From Lysinimonas soli (GTDB lineage: Bacteria > Actinomycetota > Actinomycetes > Actinomycetales > Microbacteriaceae): a stretch of DNA of 64,000 nt. Both the position numbers and the translations under genes were made by a program. Positions 59,488 to 64,000 of this stretch are shown piece after piece; positions within the stretch are counted from its first letter, which is position 1; each line of letters starts with the position of its first letter. A model generated the notes under the pieces. It searched no databases. It saw nothing but the letters and a program-made list of their open reading frames with translations, and was not told the DNA's origin. The stretch is taken from NCBI RefSeq assembly GCF_042655435.1, contig NZ_JBHSMG010000001.1, positions 1,054,001 through 1,118,000 on the forward strand, written 5' to 3'.

Positions 59488-60123
59488 ATGACGTTCGACG
59501 CGGTGGTGCTCTCGGGGGGACGCGCGTCACGTCTTGGCGGCACGACCAAGGCGACGCTGCTCGCGAGGGGGATGCCCCTTCTACTCGGAACCGTCGCGGC
59601 GACGACGGGCGCCCGCAGAACCGTCGTGGTCGGCGACGGCGCTCCCGGTCTCCCCGCCGACGTCCTTCTCGCCCGCGAGACACCCGCATTCGCCGGCCCG
59701 GCTGCGGGAATCGGCGCCGGGCTCGACGCCCTGCGGCGCCGGGGCCCGCTCGCGGAGCTGCTGCTCGTGCTCGCCTGTGACATGCCCGGCATCGCGACCG
59801 CGGTGGGCGTTCTGCTTGCTGCCGCCGCAGCGGCGCCCGCATCGGACGGGATCCTGGCCGTCGATGACGGCGGACGTCGCCAGTACCTCGCGGGGGTCTA
59901 CCGCTCGGGCGCTCTCTCGGCGGCCGTGTCGGCTGCCCTGTTGCGGCACGGTTCGCTCGAGGGGCTCTCGATGCGGGCGCTGCTCGACTCGCTTCGGCTC
60001 GACGGGGTCGAGGTGCCCCCCGGGGCCACCTCGGATGTCGACACCTGGGCCGATGCCGCTCGTCACGGTGTCACGGATCCGGCCGATGCCGGCCGCTCGT
60101 CGGTGCCGACGTTGCGATCATGA
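59488..60123 (+). CDS. mobA: Molybdenum cofactor guanylyltransferase (MobA-like)
   Basis: A 211-residue nucleotidyltransferase-fold protein. The N-terminal motif LSGGRASRLGGTTKATL matches the MobA consensus GGxSxRMGxDK, with Thr where Asp normally precedes Lys, and LACDMPGIA is the metal-binding aspartate region. It transfers GMP to molybdopterin to make the guanine dinucleotide cofactor. The next genes, DUF6457 and moeA, support the role. The C-terminal 90 residues are poorly conserved, so a relaxed substrate is possible. Confidence 0.82.
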   Translation: MTFDAVVLSGGRASRLGGTTKATLLARGMPLLLGTVAATTGARRTVVVGDGAPGLPADVLLARETPAFAGPAAGIGAGLDALRRRGPLAELLLVLACDMPGIATAVGVLLAAAAAAPASDGILAVDDGGRRQYLAGVYRSGALSAAVSAALLRHGSLEGLSMRALLDSLRLDGVEVPPGATSDVDTWADAARHGVTDPADAGRSSVPTLRS

Positions 60124-60138
60124 GAAGGGTGTGAGCCG

Positions 60139-60459
60139 ATGACCGAGGACGAGACCCTGGCCGAGGTGCGCGTCTGGGCGGAGCTGCTCGACGACGCGCT
60201 GCAGCTCGAGGGGGCCGCGCTCGATCTCGACGCCGTGCTCGGCGTGGCTGGTGTGGCGGCGCGCGCGGTCGTGAGGCCCGCCGCCCCGGTCACGACCTAT
60301 CTCGTGGGCTACGCGGTGGGTCGTGCCGCGGCCGGCGGTACTCCGGTCGAGGCGGCCTTCGCGGATGCCGTCGCGACGGTGCGCGCCCTCGCCGAGCGGC
60401 GGCGGGGCGACGGCGACGGCGACGGCGCGCACGACGGCATCCCCAAGGGCACGGAGTGA
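60139..60459 (+). CDS. DUF6457 family protein in molybdenum cofactor cluster
   Basis: A 106-residue acidic helical protein. The middle block VLGVAGVAARAVVRPAAPVTTYLVGYAVGR is typical of the DUF6457 family, which accompanies mobA/moeA in actinobacteria. No catalytic residues are evident and the role is unknown. The C-terminal GDGDGDGAHDG run is low complexity. GAAGGG lies upstream of the ATG, and its stop overlaps the moeA start (GTGA). Confidence 0.78.
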   Translation: MTEDETLAEVRVWAELLDDALQLEGAALDLDAVLGVAGVAARAVVRPAAPVTTYLVGYAVGRAAAGGTPVEAAFADAVATVRALAERRRGDGDGDGAHDGIPKGTE

Positions 60460-61649
60460 CGTCGGGCTCATCGGACGTCATCGACTGGAGCGCCGCGCGG
60501 CGACTGGCCTTCGACGCCGCCGCGCCACTCGGCGCCGAGCAGGTGGGCCTTGCGGGCGCGATCGGCCGCGTGCTGTTCCGGGATGTCGCGGCGGCCCAGG
60601 ACATCCCGCACTTCGCGTCGTCGGCGATGGACGGCTGGGCCGTGGCCGGTCCTCCGCCCTGGTCGCTCGACGTCGAAGCGGGCGCCGTGCTGCTCCCCCG
60701 CACCGCGTGCCCCGTCGTGACCGGCGGCACGATTCCGCTCGGCGCCGATGCCGTGGTCCGCGCCGAGCACGGGCGTCTCGTGGGGCGGACGCTGACGCTC
60801 GCCGACGATGGGCGGCTGCCGATCCCGGGGGCCGACATCCGCTCGGCCGGAGAGGAGGCGCGTGCGGGCGACACGCTCATCGCGGCGGGCACCCTGCTCA
60901 ATCCGGCGCACATCGCGGTCGCCGCGTCATGCGCGCGGGACCTCCTCGACGTCGCGACTCGTCCCCGGGTCGCCCTGCTGCTGACCGGGGACGAGGTCGA
61001 TGAGAGCGGCCTTCCGCCCTCCGGCCGGGTGCGCGACAGCTTCGGCCCCCAGCTGCCGGCCGTGATCTCGATGATGGGCGGCACCGTCGTGGCCCACCGG
61101 CGGGTGCCCGACCGCCTCGCGGAGACGATCCGGGCGATCGAGGCGCCGGGCGCGGAGGCCGAGCTGATTCTCACCACCGGCGGCACCGGCTTCTCGTCGG
61201 CCGACCAGGTGCGTCCCGCGCTCGCCTCCTTGGGAGCCGAGATGCTCGTCGCCCGCCTCGGGGTGCGTCCCGGCGGGCCGAGTCTGCTCGCGCGGCTCCC
61301 GGACGGACGCGTCGTGGTCGGTCTGGCCGGCAACCCGCTCGCCGCGGTCATCGGGGCGCTGCTGCTGGCCGCTCCCCTGATCTCGGGCTGGACGGGGCGG
61401 CCCCTCGGCGGACTCTCGACGGTCCGTCCCGCTCACGCGATTCCCGGGCACGCGCGAGCGACGCTGTTCGTGCCCTATCGGACGGTTGGCGGCGTCGCAG
61501 TCCTGGCGGAGCGCGTCGGATCGGGGATGATGCGGGGCCTCGCCGAGTCGAACGGCATCCTCGTCATCCCGCCCACGGGACTCGAGCCGGGTGAGAGCGC
61601 CACCGCACTGACCCTGCCCTGGAGCGAGCCGAGCGGCTCGACGCGCTAG
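60456..61649 (+). CDS. moeA: Molybdopterin molybdenumtransferase MoeA
   Basis: A 397-residue MoeA. The N-terminal PHFASSAMDGWAV motif, the MPT-binding domain with LLTGDEVDE and ILTTGGTGFSSADQV, and the C-terminal VVGLAGNPLAAVIGALL are all present. It inserts molybdate into adenylated molybdopterin. The GTG is fixed by overlap with the DUF6457 gene. Its TAG stop overlaps the stop of the convergent FKBP gene (bases 61646-61649 are CTAG). Confidence 0.93.
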   Translation: MTSGSSDVIDWSAARRLAFDAAAPLGAEQVGLAGAIGRVLFRDVAAAQDIPHFASSAMDGWAVAGPPPWSLDVEAGAVLLPRTACPVVTGGTIPLGADAVVRAEHGRLVGRTLTLADDGRLPIPGADIRSAGEEARAGDTLIAAGTLLNPAHIAVAASCARDLLDVATRPRVALLLTGDEVDESGLPPSGRVRDSFGPQLPAVISMMGGTVVAHRRVPDRLAETIRAIEAPGAEAELILTTGGTGFSSADQVRPALASLGAEMLVARLGVRPGGPSLLARLPDGRVVVGLAGNPLAAVIGALLLAAPLISGWTGRPLGGLSTVRPAHAIPGHARATLFVPYRTVGGVAVLAERVGSGMMRGLAESNGILVIPPTGLEPGESATALTLPWSEPSGSTR

Positions 61650-62017
61650 CGGACCGCGAGCAGGTCGATGACGAAGACGAGCGTGCGGCCCGAGAGCCGG
61701 TGTCCGCCGCCGACGGGTCCGTAGGCGTAGGCGGGCGGGGTCACGAGCTGGCGGCGGCCGCCGACCTTCATGCCCGGGATACCCTCCTGCCAGCCGCGGA
61801 TCAGTCCGTTGAGCGGGAACTGGATCGACTCGCCGCGCCCCCAGCTGGAGTCGAACTCCTCGCCGGTCTCGAAGTCGACGCCGACGTAGTGCACGTCGAC
61901 GGTCGCCCCGGGGGTCGCCTCGGCGCCCTCGCCGATCTCGAGGTCGGTGATCACCAGATCGGCCGGCGCCTCGCCCTCGATGAAGTCGATCTCGGGCTTG
62001 GTCTTGTCAGTCGCCAC
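61646..62017 (-). CDS. FKBP-type peptidyl-prolyl isomerase
   Basis: A 123-residue single FKBP domain. Active-site blocks VHYVGVDFETGEEFDSSW, PLNGLIRGWQEGIPGMKVGG and PPAYAYGPVG are intact. It isomerises prolyl bonds during folding. No signal peptide is seen, so it is probably cytoplasmic. The GTG start has GGTGG nearby. It is convergent with moeA, sharing the CTAG that gives both genes a TAG stop. Confidence 0.93.
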   Translation of the reverse strand: MATDKTKPEIDFIEGEAPADLVITDLEIGEGAEATPGATVDVHYVGVDFETGEEFDSSWGRGESIQFPLNGLIRGWQEGIPGMKVGGRRQLVTPPAYAYGPVGGGHRLSGRTLVFVIDLLAVR

Positions 62018-62075
62018 GCGTAAACCACCGTTCGTTCGAAAAAGGCTGCCGAACCACGTTAGCCGGTCGGCGGGG

Positions 62076-62258
62076 TCAGCTGCTCTTGCGGCGGAACTCG
62101 CGACGGTTGCCGGCCTTGCCGTGCACCCCGTGAACGGAGGACTCGCCGCCGGGGGCCGCCATGCGGGTCTCGCCCTGCTGCTTCTTGCGCTCGAGGGCCT
62201 CGCGGAACTTGCGCTTCGTCTCGTCGGACGGGCTCTGCTGGCTGTTCTCGTCGGTCAT
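62076..62258 (-). CDS. Small basic DUF5302 family protein
   Basis: A 60-residue charged protein: an acidic N-terminus (MTDENSQQSPSDETKRKF), a central helix (REALERKKQQ) and a basic tail HGVHGKAGNRREFRRKSS. The tail matches the DUF5302 family of small actinobacterial proteins with no known function. An in-frame TTG four codons upstream is less likely than the ATG used. It lies between rpe and the FKBP gene on the same strand. Confidence 0.75.
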   Translation of the reverse strand: MTDENSQQSPSDETKRKFREALERKKQQGETRMAAPGGESSVHGVHGKAGNRREFRRKSS

Positions 62259-62311
62259 GTGACCAGTCAACCAGACTCGGGCGGGCGGGTCAGGACCGCC
62301 GGATCACGTGC

Positions 62312-62974
62312 TCAGTGCGCGTGGGTGGCTGCGGCGGCGCGCAGCCCCGCGATGGCGAGACCGGGGTCGGCGGCGCCGAACACGCTCGAGCCGGCGACGA
62401 AGGTGTCGGCACCCGCCTCGGCGGCCTGAGCGATCGTGTCGATGGCGACACCGCCGTCGACCTGCACCCAGATGTCGAGCCCCGCCGTGTCGGCCACCGA
62501 GCGCACCGCCGACACCTTGGGCAGCACCTCGGTCATGAAGCTCTGGCCGCCGAACCCCGGTTCGACCGTCATCACGAGCAGCTGGTCGAATTCGGGAAGC
62601 AACTCGAGATAAGGCTCGATGGGGGTGCCGGGCTTGACCGCGAGCCCGGCACGCGATCCGATCGACCGCAGCAGGCGGGCGAGGCCCACCGGGTCGTCGG
62701 TGGCCTCGGCGTGGAACGTCACCGAGAACGCACCCAGCTCGGCGTAGCCCGGGGCCCAGCGGTCGACATCCGTGATCATCAGGTGCACGTCGAGCGGTAC
62801 CGGCGAGACGGCCTGCACCCGCCGGACCATCTCGGGGCCGAAGGTCAGGTTGGGCACGAAGTGGTTGTCCATGACGTCGACGTGCACCGCGTCGGCGGTG
62901 GCGATCGCCTCGACCGCGGTCTGCATGTTCACGAAATCGGCGCTCAGGATGCTCGGGTTGATGCGCACGGTCAC
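62312..62974 (-). CDS. rpe: Ribulose-phosphate 3-epimerase
   Basis: A 220-residue TIM barrel. NPSILSADFVNM at the N-terminus, the metal and catalytic region HVDVMDNHFVPNLTFGP, VHLMITD and VEPGFGGQSFM are all present. It interconverts ribulose-5-phosphate and xylulose-5-phosphate, feeding tkt in the pentose-phosphate pathway though encoded 50 kb away. The GTG start overlaps the rsmB stop. Confidence 0.96.
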   Translation of the reverse strand: MTVRINPSILSADFVNMQTAVEAIATADAVHVDVMDNHFVPNLTFGPEMVRRVQAVSPVPLDVHLMITDVDRWAPGYAELGAFSVTFHAEATDDPVGLARLLRSIGSRAGLAVKPGTPIEPYLELLPEFDQLLVMTVEPGFGGQSFMTEVLPKVSAVRSVADTAGLDIWVQVDGGVAIDTIAQAAEAGADTFVAGSSVFGAADPGLAIAGLRAAAATHAH

Positions 62975-64000
62975 GAAGTCACCCTAGCGAGCAGCTGGAT
63001 GAACATGGCGTCGGTGCCATGGCGGTGCGGCCAGAGCTGTGCGTGCGCGACCGGCGGCAGCCCGAGTTCGCGGGTCGCGATCCGGGACAGCACCGCCGGG
63101 GTGTCGACCCGCTCGAGACCCGGATGCCGCGCCAGCGCTCCCGAGATCACCTCGACCGTCTCGCTCAGGTGCGGCGAGCACGTCACGTAGGCGATGAGTC
63201 CGCCCGGTGCGAGCGCAGCGACGGCCGAGTCCAGCAGCTCGCCCTGCAGCACGCGTAGTTGCGCGACATCGCCGGGCGCCTTGCGCCAGCGCGCCTCCGG
63301 ACGCCGGCGCAGCGCGCCGAGACCGGTGCACGGCGCGTCGAGCAGGATGCGATCGAACCGCTCGGCGCCGGCCGAGAATCGCCGCCCATCGCCTTCGACG
63401 ACCGGTGGTGGCGGGTCGAAGACCGCCAGCGCATTGCGCACCAGGCGCGCGCGGGTGGGCACGAGTTCGTTGGCAAGCAGACTCGCTCCCCCGAGCCGCG
63501 CTTCCGCGGCCAGGACCGCGGCCTTGCCGCCGGGACCCGAGCACAGGTCGAGCCAGCGTTCGCCGGCACGGACGGGCCGCGCCCGGGTCAGGGCGAGCGC
63601 GGCCAGCTGCGAGCCCTCGTCCTGCACGCGGGCACGACCGGAGGCGACGATGGGATTGCCGGCCGGGTCGCCCCCCGCGCTGCGTGCCGCGATCGGCGAG
63701 ACGCCGCCCGGCTCGCCGACGTCGTGCGGCACGGCGAGCCCGGGAAGGGCGACCAGGCTGACCTGCGGTGCCCGGTTGTCGGCCTCGAGCAGCTGTTCCA
63801 GCTCGTCGGCCCGGCCCTCCTCCGCCAGTGCCGCGCGGAAGGCCTCGACGACCCAGAGCGGATGCGCGTGCTCGACCGCGAGCCGCTCATCGCCGACGAG
63901 CCCGTCGAGCAGGCGCTCGCGCCAGCCCTCGGGAGGCGTGCGGGAGATCGTACGGAGCACCCCGTTGGCGAACCCGGTCGCCGAGCGCTTGCCGGAGGCG
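62971..64000 (-). CDS. rsmB: 16S rRNA (cytosine-967-C5)-methyltransferase RsmB, partial (5' end outside window)
   Basis: The C-terminal 343 or so residues; the open frame runs off the window edge at 64000, reading SATGFANGVLRTISR at the edge, part of the NusB-like N-terminal domain. The catalytic domain has motif I LDLCSGPGGKAAVLA, motif IV LDAPCTGLGALRRRPEARW and motif VI VTCSPH with the second cysteine. It methylates C967 of 16S rRNA. The family is usually about 450-500 residues in actinobacteria, so about a quarter is missing here. Its stop overlaps rpe. Confidence 0.94.
   Translation of the reverse strand, partial: ASGKRSATGFANGVLRTISRTPPEGWRERLLDGLVGDERLAVEHAHPLWVVEAFRAALAEEGRADELEQLLEADNRAPQVSLVALPGLAVPHDVGEPGGVSPIAARSAGGDPAGNPIVASGRARVQDEGSQLAALALTRARPVRAGERWLDLCSGPGGKAAVLAAEARLGGASLLANELVPTRARLVRNALAVFDPPPPVVEGDGRRFSAGAERFDRILLDAPCTGLGALRRRPEARWRKAPGDVAQLRVLQGELLDSAVAALAPGGLIAYVTCSPHLSETVEVISGALARHPGLERVDTPAVLSRIATRELGLPPVAHAQLWPHRHGTDAMFIQLLARVTS

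Overview
The window is a very gene-dense, high-GC (about 70%) chromosomal segment from an actinobacterium, most likely a member of the Microbacteriaceae (Microbacterium-like). The lineage call rests on marker proteins seen together (RbpA, WhiA, OpcA, an ANTAR response regulator of the PdtaR type, an HGxxPAAW protein and the Trp-associated membrane protein) and on the gene order. The genus cannot be fixed by reading alone. Nearly everything here is core metabolism and housekeeping. I found no insertion sequence, prophage, integrase, CRISPR array, toxin-antitoxin pair or secondary-metabolite cluster. No stretch longer than 300 bases lacks a gene; the longest is the divergent ctaB/tkt spacer (9891-10173).

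Layout. 79-3065: biotin uptake operon (bioY, ECF ATPase, EcfT, CHY zinc-finger protein), divergent from a TetR regulator. A pair of 13-base inverted boxes lies between them and overlaps a palindromic -10 element. 3094-7844: Fe-S assembly genes sufB-sufD-Rieske ferredoxin-sufC, then sufT and a CDF-like membrane protein. 7931-9890: heme A synthesis (ctaB, ctaA). 10174-18415 (+ strand): a compact pentose-phosphate/glycolysis operon tkt-tal-pgi-zwf-opcA-pgl. 18463-24086 (- strand): rbpA, secG, tpiA, pgk, gap, sodA, whiA. 24117-34389: rapZ, uvrC, uvrA, uvrB, coaE, rpsA. 34557-39979: a lipoprotein, a DUF885 protein, HPr and DNA polymerase I. 40026-42795: a hotdog thioesterase, a SAM methyltransferase, a PdtaR-like regulator, tRNA-Leu(CAA) and a DUF2510 membrane protein. 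42972-50587: pyk, gltD, gltB. 50704-59389: lgt and the trp/his block trpA-trpB-trpC-HGxxPAAW-TrpAMP-trpE-hisI-hisF-hisG-hisE (listed from low to high coordinate; transcription runs the other way). 59488-61649 (+ strand): a molybdenum-cofactor cluster mobA-DUF6457-moeA. 61646-64000: FKBP, DUF5302, rpe and the incomplete rsmB.

How it fits together. The segment joins two blocks that are separate in Mycobacterium tuberculosis: suf-cta-tkt-zwf-gap-whiA-uvrC, and his/trp-lgt-pyk-pdtaR-polA-rpsA-coaE-uvrBA. Genes within operons are packed with ATGA/GTGA overlaps, which implies translational coupling. NADPH from zwf/pgl can feed gltBD; glutamine/glutamate and phosphoribosyl metabolism feed his and trp; sufBCD/sufT can supply clusters to GltB, GltD and UvrC.

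No undescribed multigene system is visible. The points most worth following are regulatory or comparative: the BioQ-like box pair, a recurrent TAnnnT-N6/7-start arrangement that suggests leaderless mRNAs, TAG stop codons that double as the start of a downstream -10 element, the over-use of the word GGATGC/GCATCC, a suf operon without sufS/sufU/sufR but with an embedded Rieske protein, and the absence of yvcK between rapZ and whiA.
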